Assembly: GCA_018712345.1 (NCBI GenBank)
Contig: DVHG01000008.1
Location: 148,731-212,730 of the forward strand
Source: Candidatus Onthovicinus excrementipullorum
Lineage (GTDB): Bacteria; Bacillota; Clostridia; Oscillospirales; Acutalibacteraceae
Direction of reading: 5' to 3'
DNA length: 64,000 nucleotides
Of the stretch, positions 8,148 to 15,651 are shown piece after piece. The notes beneath the pieces were generated by a model. The model was given only the letters and a program-made list of their open reading frames with translations, had not been told where the DNA came from and ran no database searches. The position numbers and the translations under genes are program-made. Positions within the stretch are counted from its first letter, which is position 1; each line of letters begins with the position of its first letter.

Positions 8148-9610
8148 GCTTTATCAACCTCTCTCAAGATAATGGCCGCCACAGTGGCGAGGCTCAGGCA
8201 TTCGCAATAGGCGCGTGTAACAGCAAATCCGCCGGTCTGGAGCCGGGTCAGGATCTGCTCAATGCGCTGCTTGCCCTGATGGAGCTTGCGCGCATTTGGG
8301 ATGACAAAGTAGGCATCCTGCATGATCTTGCGGATCTCCGTGCGCAGGCCCGTGGGCAGCGGCGCGCCCGAAATGTCAAAGGTGGTCTCCGGCCCCGGAG
8401 TGACAGTGGAAAAGCCCGCGTCCATGCACTTTTTGATATCCTGTGCCGCCCGGCGGGAGAAGACGAGCGCCTCGAGCAGCGAGTTGCTCGCCAGCCGGTT
8501 GTGCCCGTGCACCCCCGTGTGGGAGCACTCCCCGGCTGCATACAGGCGCGGGATGGTGGTGCGGGCGTTCAGATCCACATCGATCCCGCCCATCAGGTAG
8601 TGCTGGCAGGGGTAGACGGGGATGAGGTCCTGCGAGATATCAATCCCCTCCTCCAGACATTTGGCATAAATCGCCGGGAAGCGGTGGGATAAAAATTCTT
8701 TTCCTTTATATCGAATATCCAGGTAGAAATTTTTGCTGCCCGTCCGCCGTTCCTCCAGCATGATTGAGCGGGAGACGACGTCGCGCGGGGCGAGCTCCAG
8801 CCGCTCGTCATAGCGGTGCATAAAGCGCTCCTTTTCCCCGTTGAGCAGATAGGCCCCCTCGCCGCGCACGGACTCGCTGATTAAAAAGCGCTCGCGCTCC
8901 GCCTCCGCCGCAAAGGCCGTGGGGTGGAACTGGACATAGCTCAGGTGCCTGATGCGCGCCCCCATATTATAGGCGATCCGAATGCCGTCACCGGTGGCGA
9001 TGGCGGAGTTGGTCGTGTACTGGTACACACGGCCGATCCCGCCGCTCGCGAGCAATACGTAGCTCGCATACACCTTGACCGGCCGGTCCTCTCCATCGAG
9101 AATATCGAGCGCAAATCCACCCTTGATCCGCTCAATATTGCAGACCATACAGCCCGCCTCATAGTCGATATTTTTGCGCGCTTGAACCTGTGCGAGCAGT
9201 TTGATGACGATCTCATATCCGGTCTGATCCGCGTGATAGACGATCCGGCGGCGGGAGTGCCCGCCCTCGAGCGTCTTTTCCAGATTGCCCTGCGCGTCGC
9301 GGTCAAAATCCACGCCCAGCTGCATAATCCGGCGCACGTCGTCTGGCCCCTCGTGGACCAGCACATCCACCGCGGCGGGATTGTTCTCCTGCCCGCCGGC
9401 AATCATCGTATCCTGCTCGTGCAGCTCAAAGCTGTCGTTGTCAAAATTCAGCACCGCCGCCACGCCGCCCTGCGCGAGCGCGCTGTTGGAGAGTGTGTCC
9501 GTCTGCTTGGCGGTCATCAGAATATCGACATCCTCCGGCAGGTTCAGGGCGCCATACAACCCGGCCGCACCGCTGCCCACGATCACGACGTCATAACAGT
9601 TTTTTACCAT
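8144..9610 (-). CDS. nadB: L-aspartate oxidase
   Basis: An FAD enzyme that oxidises L-aspartate to iminoaspartate, the substrate for NadA. In an anaerobe the electron acceptor is probably fumarate rather than oxygen. The N-terminus has the dinucleotide-binding fold VVIVGSGAAGLYGALN, followed by SALAQGGVAAVL, the active-site region HFHPTAF-like QFHPTAFA and the arginine-rich GEGAYLLNGEKERFMHRYD, then CSHTGVHGHNRLASNSLLEA. At 488 residues it is a little shorter than the E. coli enzyme. Second gene of the operon, 24 bases after nadA. Confidence 0.95.
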   Translation of the reverse strand: MVKNCYDVVIVGSGAAGLYGALNLPEDVDILMTAKQTDTLSNSALAQGGVAAVLNFDNDSFELHEQDTMIAGGQENNPAAVDVLVHEGPDDVRRIMQLGVDFDRDAQGNLEKTLEGGHSRRRIVYHADQTGYEIVIKLLAQVQARKNIDYEAGCMVCNIERIKGGFALDILDGEDRPVKVYASYVLLASGGIGRVYQYTTNSAIATGDGIRIAYNMGARIRHLSYVQFHPTAFAAEAERERFLISESVRGEGAYLLNGEKERFMHRYDERLELAPRDVVSRSIMLEERRTGSKNFYLDIRYKGKEFLSHRFPAIYAKCLEEGIDISQDLIPVYPCQHYLMGGIDVDLNARTTIPRLYAAGECSHTGVHGHNRLASNSLLEALVFSRRAAQDIKKCMDAGFSTVTPGPETTFDISGAPLPTGLRTEIRKIMQDAYFVIPNARKLHQGKQRIEQILTRLQTGGFAVTRAYCECLSLATVAAIILREVDKA

Positions 9611-9634
9611 GATCTATCATCTCCGGAAGGCGAT

Positions 9635-10546
9635 TTATCCGCCGTATTTGAGCATATTATCCAGTGCGCGGCGTGCACCGGCCGCGACTTCAGGCGTCGG
9701 CTCCATCCGCTCCCCGCCGCCGCTCAGCGCGCGGAGAACCAGCTCCGGCGTGACCTTTTTCATGTCCGCGCACACGAGCTTTTCCGGGCAGAGCTGGTAA
9801 AACACTTTATCCGGCAGCTCCGGGGCCAGCTTGTCGTATACATTGCGCTCCGTCGCCACGATGACGGGGCGGTCCGCCGCCTTCATAAAGTCGATGATCT
9901 CCTTGGTGGAGCCGATCACATCCGCGTGACGCAGCGCCTCCGGCCTGCACTCCGGGTGCATGGCCACCGCCGCGTCCGGATGCTCCGCCCTGGCCCGCAG
10001 CACATCCTCCTCGGTGATGCGGCTGTGGATCGGGCAGTAGCCGTCCCACAGAAGAATTTCCTTTTCCGGCACCATGTCGCGCACATACGCGCCCAGATTC
10101 TGATCGGGGATAAAGAGAATTTTCTCCTGCGGGAGAGCGCGGATAATTTTCAAGGCGCTCGAGGAGGTAACGCACACGTCGCACTCCGCCTTGAGCGCGG
10201 CAGTCGTGTTGACATACGCCGCCACGGCAATATCCGGATGCTCCGCCTTAAAGGCGCGCACGCGCTCCGGCGCGATCTGCTCGGCCATGGGGCAGCCCGC
10301 CGACGGTTCCGGGAGCACGACCTCCAGCTCCGGTGCAAGGAGCTTGACCGTCTCCGCCATAAAGCGCACGCCGCAGACGATCGCCTTTTGATATCCAGTA
10401 AGTTTAGAGGCGTATACTGCCATCGCGTAGGAGTCGCCTACAAAGTCGGCCGTTTTCTGGATTTCCGGCGACTGGTAGGTGTGCGCCAAAATGACGGCGC
10501 CCTGTTCTTTTTTGAGTGCGTTAATCTGATCGATGACGGTATGCAT
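9635..10546 (-). CDS. nadA: Quinolinate synthase
   Basis: A 4Fe-4S enzyme that joins iminoaspartate and dihydroxyacetone phosphate to form quinolinate. The protein of about 303 residues has AHTYQSPEIQ, GVRFMAETVKLLAPE (cluster Cys just before at IVCGVRF), PEPSAGCPMAE, MHPECRPEAL and a C-terminal CADMKKVTPE, matching the conserved cysteines of the family. The ATG at 10546 is chosen because GGGGGACTTTAC precedes it; the frame extends to 10621 but that part overlaps the promoter. First gene of nadABC. Confidence 0.95.
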   Translation of the reverse strand: MHTVIDQINALKKEQGAVILAHTYQSPEIQKTADFVGDSYAMAVYASKLTGYQKAIVCGVRFMAETVKLLAPELEVVLPEPSAGCPMAEQIAPERVRAFKAEHPDIAVAAYVNTTAALKAECDVCVTSSSALKIIRALPQEKILFIPDQNLGAYVRDMVPEKEILLWDGYCPIHSRITEEDVLRARAEHPDAAVAMHPECRPEALRHADVIGSTKEIIDFMKAADRPVIVATERNVYDKLAPELPDKVFYQLCPEKLVCADMKKVTPELVLRALSGGGERMEPTPEVAAGARRALDNMLKYGG

Positions 10547-10592
10547 GTAAAGTCCCCCATTCCCGTGAGCGGGCGCTTGAATTACTGAGAAT

Positions 10593-10621
10593 ATTTTATC
10601 ACCTTTCCAGGTGTAAAACAA
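10593..10621 (-). promoter_or_regulatory. nadABC promoter with embedded inverted repeat
   Basis: Read on the minus strand: TTGTTT (-35, 10616-10621), a 17-base spacer, TAAAAT (-10, 10593-10598). The spacer carries CACCT-ggaa-AGGTG (10600-10613), an inverted repeat placed where a repressor would block polymerase. NiaR or NadR-type control by niacin/NAD is known for such operons in Firmicutes; which protein binds here is inference. Confidence 0.6.
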
Positions 10622-10657
10622 TGTTTTCAGCCAATTTCAAAATTCCTTGTACAATGC

Positions 10658-10687
10658 TTTACATTTTGCACGTTTCGGGGTTAAAAT
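10658..10687 (+). promoter_or_regulatory. hflX promoter
   Basis: TTTACA (10658-10663), an 18-base spacer and TAAAAT (10682-10687) lie 36 bases before the TTG start of hflX, divergent from the nad promoter. Confidence 0.55.
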
Positions 10688-10722
10688 AGTTGGGATGATT
10701 TTAAATTGCGGAGGACACTGCC

Positions 10723-12003
10723 TTGTACGAAAATAATCGGGAAGTCATGCAGACTGCCGTTTTGGCCGGGATCGACACCGGAGAATATGACGCCGAGTAC
10801 TCCATGCGCGAGCTGGAGGGGCTTGCGGAGGCATCCGGTGCGCATGTGGCCGCGGTCATGATCAAAAAGCGCCGGGTGCTGGAGGCGGCCACCCTGCTCG
10901 GCTCCGGCGCGATGGCGGAGCTGCGGGAGATCTGCCGTGCAAATGAGGCGGATCTTCTCATTTTTGACTGCGAGCTGACCCCCTCCCAGCAGCGCAACAT
11001 CGCCGATTTGACGGACACGGCCGTGATTGACCGCACAATGCTGATCCTCGACATCTTCGCCCAGCGCGCCCGCAGCAGCGAAGGGCGCATTCAGGTGGAG
11101 CTGGCCCAGCTGAAGTACATGCTCCCGCGCCTGACCGGCAAGGGGATGAGCCTCTCCCGCCTGGGCGGCGGCATCGGGACGCGCGGCCCCGGTGAGACCA
11201 AGCTGGAGACGGACCGCCGCCACGTCCGCCGCAGAATCGAATCCCTGGAGGGAAAACTGCGCACCATTGAAAAACAGCGCAAGCGCATCCGTGACCGCCG
11301 CCGGCACGACGGCTTCCAGACCGTGGCGCTCGTGGGCTATACGAACGCGGGTAAGTCCACCCTCATGAACGCGCTGACGGATGCGGGCGTACTGGTCAAG
11401 GATCAGCTCTTCGCCACGCTGGACCCCACGGCCCGGGCGCTCACACTGCCGGATATGAAAACCGTTATTCTGATTGATACGGTTGGCTTTATCAGCCGGC
11501 TGCCTCACCAGCTTGTCCAGGCATTCCACTCCACGCTGGAGGTGGCGGCGGACGCCGACCTGATTCTGAATGTCTGCGATGCCTCCGACCCAATGGCGTA
11601 CAGCCAGATCGACGTCACACGCTCCCTGCTTGATGAACTCGGGTGCGCGGGGATCCCCGTGATCCACGTGATGAATAAGTGTGACCGCCTCTCCGCCGCC
11701 GGGGAGCCGGAGATGATGCGGGACTGCGTGATGATCAGTGCGCTTGAGCGGCGCGGACTGGATCAGCTGCTGCAAAAAATCTCCGACCGGCTCGGCGGAT
11801 TCAGCCGGGTGCGTTTTTTTATCCCGTTTTCAGAGGGAGGCAAGCTCGCCAAAATCCGCGAGAGCTGCGCCGTGCTGAGCGAGGAGTACACCGATGCCGG
11901 CTATTCCGTCACAGCCATGGCGGATGCACGCCAGCTTGCCGGAATCGGCGCGGAGTATGAACTGCTCCATTTGGAAAAGGGAAATGAAAATGAAAAAAAT
12001 TAA
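10723..12003 (+). CDS. hflX: Ribosome-associated GTPase HflX
   Basis: A 426-residue GTPase that splits stalled ribosomes under stress. The N-terminal domain (about 1-185) contains the nucleotide-binding loop MLPRLTGKGMSLSRLGGGIG and GTRGPGETKLE, diagnostic for HflX. The G domain has G1 GYTNAGKSTLMN, G3 DTVGFISRLPH, G4 NKCD and G5 SALERRG. The TTG start is supported by GGAGG at 10710-10714; the next in-frame ATG, 24 bases on, lacks one. It runs divergently from nadABC. Confidence 0.95.
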   Translation: MYENNREVMQTAVLAGIDTGEYDAEYSMRELEGLAEASGAHVAAVMIKKRRVLEAATLLGSGAMAELREICRANEADLLIFDCELTPSQQRNIADLTDTAVIDRTMLILDIFAQRARSSEGRIQVELAQLKYMLPRLTGKGMSLSRLGGGIGTRGPGETKLETDRRHVRRRIESLEGKLRTIEKQRKRIRDRRRHDGFQTVALVGYTNAGKSTLMNALTDAGVLVKDQLFATLDPTARALTLPDMKTVILIDTVGFISRLPHQLVQAFHSTLEVAADADLILNVCDASDPMAYSQIDVTRSLLDELGCAGIPVIHVMNKCDRLSAAGEPEMMRDCVMISALERRGLDQLLQKISDRLGGFSRVRFFIPFSEGGKLAKIRESCAVLSEEYTDAGYSVTAMADARQLAGIGAEYELLHLEKGNENEKN

Positions 12004-12031
12004 AAAACCGCCTTGACGCAGCGCGGTTTTT
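12003..12031 (+). terminator. hflX terminator
   Basis: AAAAACCGC (12003-12011) pairs with GCGGTTTTT (12023-12031). The stem begins inside the hflX stop codon. Confidence 0.6.
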
Positions 12032-12041
12032 ATGATATATT
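12013..12041 (+). promoter_or_regulatory. tRNA promoter overlapping the hflX terminator
   Basis: TTGACG (12013-12018), a 17-base spacer and TATATT (12036-12041) precede tRNA-Thr by 20 bases. The -35 box lies in the loop of the hflX terminator and the spacer covers its 3' arm. Confidence 0.65.
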
Positions 12042-12060
12042 AATTAGGCTGATTCGACTC

Positions 12061-12136
12061 GCTGGTGTAGCTCAGTTGGTAGAGCAGCTGATTTGTAATC
12101 AGCAGGTCGGGGGTTCAAGTCCGTCCACCAGCTCCA
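12061..12136 (+). tRNA. tRNA-Thr (anticodon TGT)
   Basis: A full cloverleaf: acceptor GCTGGTG pairs with CACCAGC, the anticodon stem GCTGA/TCAGC encloses TTTGTAA with anticodon TGT, and the T arm contains GTTCAAGTC. CCA is encoded at the 3' end. Confidence 0.95.
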
Positions 12137-12169
12137 TTTCTTGTTCGTCTCGGCTGACAAACTGAATAC

Positions 12170-12255
12170 GGGAGAGTTCCAGAGCGGTCAAATGGAACAG
12201 ACTGTAAATCTGTCGTCTTTCGGCTTCGGTGGTTCGAATCCACCCTCTCCCACCA
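12170..12255 (+). tRNA. tRNA-Tyr (anticodon GTA)
   Basis: Acceptor GGGAGAG pairs with CTCTCCC; the anticodon loop CTGTAAA gives GTA. A long variable arm (about 13 bases plus loop) follows, as expected for bacterial tRNA-Tyr. The T arm is GGTGG-TTCGAAT-CCACC and CCA is encoded. It lies 33 bases after tRNA-Thr and is probably co-transcribed with it. Confidence 0.95.
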
Positions 12256-12258
12256 CGT

Positions 12259-12292
12259 CGGAGCAAAGTTCGCTTTGCTCCGGCTTATTTTT
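12259..12292 (+). terminator. Terminator of the tRNA pair
   Basis: CGGAGCAAAG (12259-12268), a TTCG tetraloop and CTTTGCTCCG (12273-12282) form a perfect 10-bp stem followed by GCTTATTTTTTG. Confidence 0.85.
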
Positions 12293-12575
12293 TGTCTACG
12301 ACAGAAAATAAGCCATACGCCCGCTTCCTTGCTCCTCCTCTTTCGCAAAAAGTCACGCTCGGCTCACCTGTTCGGTTGTAAACGCCCTCACGACGGCTCG
12401 CTGTCGCTACCAATTTTTTGCGAGTTCGAGAGTTCAACTCCCACCGCCGAAATGCCGGAAATATCTTTTTTATGCGGCTTAGACACACCTGCGGTCGGCA
12501 ATTCGTAATGAGTTGCCGGCTGTTTTTCATTGCGCAGCTCGACCGCAAGCGGGATCTATTTTGTATCGCCCTTAC
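12293..12575. other. Non-coding stretch after the tRNAs
   Basis: I see no credible gene here. Frames on either strand lack ribosome sites and run into terminators. It holds one hairpin, GTCGGCAA (12494-12501)/TTGCCGGC (12513-12520), followed by TGTTTTTC. The run CACACCTGCGGT at about 12484 recurs near 14669. Confidence 0.5.
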
Positions 12576-12607
12576 AAAAAACGACAAGTTTCGGCTTGTC
12601 GTTTTTT
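12576..12607. terminator. Bidirectional terminator
   Basis: AAAAAACGACAAG (12576-12588), loop TTTCGG and CTTGTCGTTTTTT (12595-12607): a symmetrical hairpin with T-runs on both strands. Confidence 0.8.
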
Positions 12608-12640
12608 ATTTGATGCGCTACAATGTAGATATGTAGTGAG

Positions 12641-13028
12641 ATGATGCTATATAGAATAGATCATTATACGGAAAGTGAAATAAACCCTTTAACCGATCGG
12701 ATTTATGACGATAGTTGGATTGTGTATTGCTTAACAGAATCCGATGATTATCAAACGATGGTTGGAAATTGATATTTTGTTTTCCTAATACATCAATAAA
12801 GAACCGTTTAGAATGGCAGATTTAAAAAATATGATGAAAAGAACGCATAAAGTGCCTGCGGTTGCGCTTGATAATGCTGCCTTGGAAATAGTCGATGATA
12901 AATATAGAATTTTGTTTTTGGAGAACGGCGCAACTGCGCAAAAATGTTTCTGGAAAAACGGGAAATATGTTGTTAAAAATATAGAAACAAGAGAATTCAG
13001 AGTTATCAAAGAGTTGATAACCAAATAA
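12641..13028 (+). pseudogene. Degraded small gene in two pieces
   Basis: A frame from ATG 12641 gives 43 codons (ending DDYQTMVGN) and stops at TGA 12770-12772. A second frame, 12813-13028, encodes 71 residues containing MADLKNMMKRTHKVPAVALD and ending VIKELITK, and has no ribosome site. The codons before it (NKEPFR) look coding but run back into a stop. A promoter-like TTGTCG-17-TACAAT (12596-12624) lies upstream. The simplest reading is one small gene broken by a stop and a frameshift. Family not recognised. Two intact tiny proteins remain possible. Confidence 0.35.
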
Positions 13029-13068
13029 TACTTCGTCACGTTGTTTGTTACATCCAACGGAGGTTGCC

Positions 13069-13521
13069 ATGAGTTATATAAGTGATATGAGACGATATAT
13101 CGGTCATGCACCCATGCTCTGTGTTGGTGCAACTGTCGCTGTTCTAAATGATAATAAGATTCTTTTAAATTTGCGTTCCGATACGCATACATGGGGGATC
13201 CCCGGAGGTGCCGCTGAACTCGGTGAAACACTTGAGGATACTGCCGCAAGAGAATTAAAAGAGGAGACCAATTTACTCGCAAACAGCTTTATTCTTTTGA
13301 ATGTGTTTTCAGGCGGGAATTTTTATTTTAAATATCCGAACGGTGATGAATTATATTCAGTAATTGCACTGTATCTTGCAAACGGCGTGACGGGCAATTT
13401 GAAAATCAATGATGGAGAGAGCCTTGAACTGAAATATTTCAGTAGGGATGAACTGCCCAAGCTTGAAAGCAGGGCAAAAGTTCTTATTGATTATTTGTGC
13501 GAAAAAAGATATATTTTGTAG
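13069..13521 (+). CDS. Nudix hydrolase
   Basis: A cytoplasmic protein of 150 residues with an intact Nudix box, GGAAELGETLEDTAARELKE followed by ET, which binds metal and cleaves nucleoside diphosphate-X bonds. The substrate is not predictable. The ATG at 13069 follows GGAGG (13060-13064) at good spacing, which argues against the longer frame from 13045. AT-rich like its neighbours. A terminator hairpin follows at 13575. Confidence 0.85.
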   Translation: MSYISDMRRYIGHAPMLCVGATVAVLNDNKILLNLRSDTHTWGIPGGAAELGETLEDTAARELKEETNLLANSFILLNVFSGGNFYFKYPNGDELYSVIALYLANGVTGNLKINDGESLELKYFSRDELPKLESRAKVLIDYLCEKRYIL

Positions 13522-13574
13522 GCACGTGTTTATGAACTCTGTGCGGTATTGAAAGTGCCCGTCCCTTACAACAG

Positions 13575-13604
13575 AATCCGATAGTTTCGGCATATCGGAT
13601 TTTC
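13575..13604 (+). terminator. Terminator after the Nudix gene
   Basis: AATCCGATA (13575-13583) pairs with TATCGGATT (13593-13601), followed by TTCG; the U-tract is short. Confidence 0.5.
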
Positions 13605-13669
13605 GTGTATGCTGACGCTTTATGAGGAACAGCCGGTTTAAAATCGTTTCTTGTGAGAGGATGAACCTG

Positions 13670-14623
13670 ATGCACAATGAAATCTTTCGGGATCAGGAAT
13701 ATATCCATCGGTTAAAAGATGCCATATATGAGCAATACGGGATTGCTGCGGCCAAAATAACGCCTGCCAATCGCGGATATTACGGTGAGACCTGGAAAGT
13801 GCATGCAGATTCCGGCCTCTATTTTTTAAAAATGGATTATCTGCCCTTTCATCAGAAAAAATTCCAGCAAAGTCTGTCCGTCATAGAGTATCTGTGTGAA
13901 AACGGGATCGATTTTGTCGGAAGGATTATCAAAACCCAGGGAAATGAGCTCTATTCTAATTTTGATACTGCGGTCATGGGGTTGTTCGAATGGGTGGATG
14001 GCAAGAATGTGGAGACGGATCAAACCAAGAGCACGGAATATCAGATGCTGTGTAAAATATATCTATTGACAAGGCCGGGGCTGGCAATCCCCACCGCAGT
14101 GTTTTCCGATGATGCGGCCATACGTTTTTACCAGCAGTGGGAGAAGCTCAAATCAGCCCCCAAAGCGGAGGCCGACTGTGCGGTACTCGCGATCTTTGAG
14201 CGCTTCAAAGAAGAGATAGCCCACTGCGCTTCACGGCTTTCAAAGTTCGCAGGGGATTGCCGGGAAGATTCTGGTGATTTTTACCTGACCCACGGCGACG
14301 CGGGAGGCAATTTTTTTATTGCGCATGGGCGGAATTATATCCTGGACTGGGATGAAGTAATGTATGCCCCCCTTGAGCGCGATGCATGGGTGATGGGATG
14401 CTATGACTGGGCGCGCGAGCTGTTTCATGATACGCTCAAGGCCAACAAGATTCCTTATCAGCTGCGGCCGGAGCGGTTGGCCTTCTATTGTTACCATATG
14501 TATTTCTTTTATCTCAACGAATTTTTGATGGTTCATCCTATATGTGATAAAAGCCAAAGAATACAGGAATATTTTGAGAACGGATGGATTAAAAACAGGA
14601 TAAAGTTCGCTGATACGATATAA
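13670..14623 (+). CDS. APH/choline kinase-like phosphotransferase
   Basis: A protein of 317 residues with a kinase-like fold: N-lobe beta strands and a lysine in GLYFLKMDY, the catalytic loop LTHGDAGGNFF (H-G-D-x-x-x-N) and the metal-binding ILDWDE. This family includes aminoglycoside, spectinomycin and macrolide phosphotransferases as well as homoserine and choline kinases, so resistance cannot be claimed. ATG 13670 is preferred because GAGAGG lies 9 bases upstream; ATG 13661 is too close to it. It stands alone between two hairpins. Confidence 0.75.
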   Translation: MHNEIFRDQEYIHRLKDAIYEQYGIAAAKITPANRGYYGETWKVHADSGLYFLKMDYLPFHQKKFQQSLSVIEYLCENGIDFVGRIIKTQGNELYSNFDTAVMGLFEWVDGKNVETDQTKSTEYQMLCKIYLLTRPGLAIPTAVFSDDAAIRFYQQWEKLKSAPKAEADCAVLAIFERFKEEIAHCASRLSKFAGDCREDSGDFYLTHGDAGGNFFIAHGRNYILDWDEVMYAPLERDAWVMGCYDWARELFHDTLKANKIPYQLRPERLAFYCYHMYFFYLNEFLMVHPICDKSQRIQEYFENGWIKNRIKFADTI

Positions 14624-14672
14624 TAGATTTTATTTTTCCTATTGAACATCCAGCGTATCCGTCTCTTTCACA

Positions 14673-14707
14673 CCTGCGGTGAGCAATTCGCGCGCCGCAG
14701 GTTTTTT
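14673..14707 (+). terminator. Terminator after the phosphotransferase
   Basis: CCTGCGG (14673-14679) pairs with CCGCAGG (14695-14701), followed by TTTTTT (14702-14707). Confidence 0.75.
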
Positions 14708-14841
14708 GATAGTAAAACTCAGCATTTAATAAAGCAGCATCATCGATCACATTCCGCTTGATATTCCTGCGGATCTGAGAGCTTTTTATACAACTCCCAT
14801 CTTTGGGAGATCGAACCACTGGTTCAATTTATCTCCTAAGT

Positions 14842-14870
14842 TTGACAAGATCCGAGTTGGGATATATAAT
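14842..14870 (+). promoter_or_regulatory. Promoter of the VanRS-like operon
   Basis: TTGACA (14842-14847), a 17-base spacer and TATAAT (14865-14870): fully consensus sigma-A boxes about 70 bases upstream of the response regulator start. The 14624-14940 gap otherwise holds only the preceding terminator. Confidence 0.8.
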
Positions 14871-14940
14871 AAAACCCATTCTCAAACACCTACATTGGTT
14901 TGCCAAAAATACACCTTTGATTTTAAGGTCGGTGGAGCAC

Positions 14941-15651
14941 TTGAACCAGCATATTCTTATAGCCGAAGATGACGAAGATATTGTTGAGCTGCTTTCTCTT
15001 TATCTAACCGGTGAAGGATTCACGGTTTTTCCTGCAGAAAATGGATTTCAGGCACTGGAATTGATAGAATCTGTGAAGGTTGATATCGCAATCCTTGATA
15101 TTATGATGCCGGAAATGAGCGGGTACGATTTGCTGAAGAAAATCCGGGAAAATTACAACTTTCCTGTGATTATTTTGTCCGCCAAGGATCTGGATACGGA
15201 TAGGATCCTCGGCCTGAATCTAGGGGCGGACGCTTATCTTACCAAACCGTTTAATCCGCTGGAAGTTGTCGCTTATGTTAAATCCGCGTTACGCCGCTAC
15301 TATGAATTGGGGAGCAATCACGGTTCCGAAAAAATCACCGCAGAAAAGTCCTCACTAACTGTAGGCGAATTGCAGCTGGATTTGTTTAAATTCATCCTGC
15401 GTAAAAGGGGACGGGTTATTCCACTTACCCCAACAGAGTTGAAAATTGTGCTGAAATTGATGCAGTCCCCCGGTCGGGTATACACAAAGGCACAGCTTTA
15501 TGGGTGTATTGGCGGGGAGTTATATGAAAGTGATGACAACACCATGATGGTCCACATCTCCAATATCCGCGCAAAGATTGAGGATGATCCCTCAAATCCG
15601 CGATATATTAAAACTGTGAGAGGATTGGGATATAAAATTGAAGAAAATTAG
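14941..15651 (+). CDS. OmpR/VanR-family response regulator
   Basis: A protein of 236 residues. The receiver domain has acidic residues in ILIAEDDEDI, the phospho-acceptor Asp in DIAILDIMMPEMSG, and the lysine in YLTKPFNPLE. The C-terminal winged helix contains PLTPTELKIVLKLMQSPGRV and ends VRGLGYKIEEN. The TTG start at 14941 has GGTGGAG at 14931-14937; an upstream in-frame start would overlap the promoter. The 3' end overlaps the kinase gene by 14 bases. The Dlt-like operon downstream is a plausible target. Confidence 0.88.
   Translation: MNQHILIAEDDEDIVELLSLYLTGEGFTVFPAENGFQALELIESVKVDIAILDIMMPEMSGYDLLKKIRENYNFPVIILSAKDLDTDRILGLNLGADAYLTKPFNPLEVVAYVKSALRRYYELGSNHGSEKITAEKSSLTVGELQLDLFKFILRKRGRVIPLTPTELKIVLKLMQSPGRVYTKAQLYGCIGGELYESDDNTMMVHISNIRAKIEDDPSNPRYIKTVRGLGYKIEEN

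Noticed and set aside
8924..10588. 554-codon plus-strand frame opposite nadB and nadA
   Set aside because: Antisense shadow of two certain genes; composition is not protein-like.
12115..12348. Minus-strand frame over the tRNAs encoding WERVDSNHRSRKTTDLQSVP
   Set aside because: It is the antisense of tRNA-Tyr; this peptide is a well-known false prediction.
12420..12460. tRNA 3'-end-like run GAGTTCAACTCCCACCGCC
   Set aside because: No acceptor or anticodon stem matches around it, so neither a tRNA nor an attachment site can be supported.
12285..12587. 100-codon minus-strand frame after the tRNA pair
   Set aside because: It begins inside a bidirectional terminator and ends in the tRNA terminator, with no ribosome site.
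13670..14623. Calling the phosphotransferase an aminoglycoside resistance gene
   Set aside because: Only general APH-fold motifs are present; the family includes many metabolic kinases.
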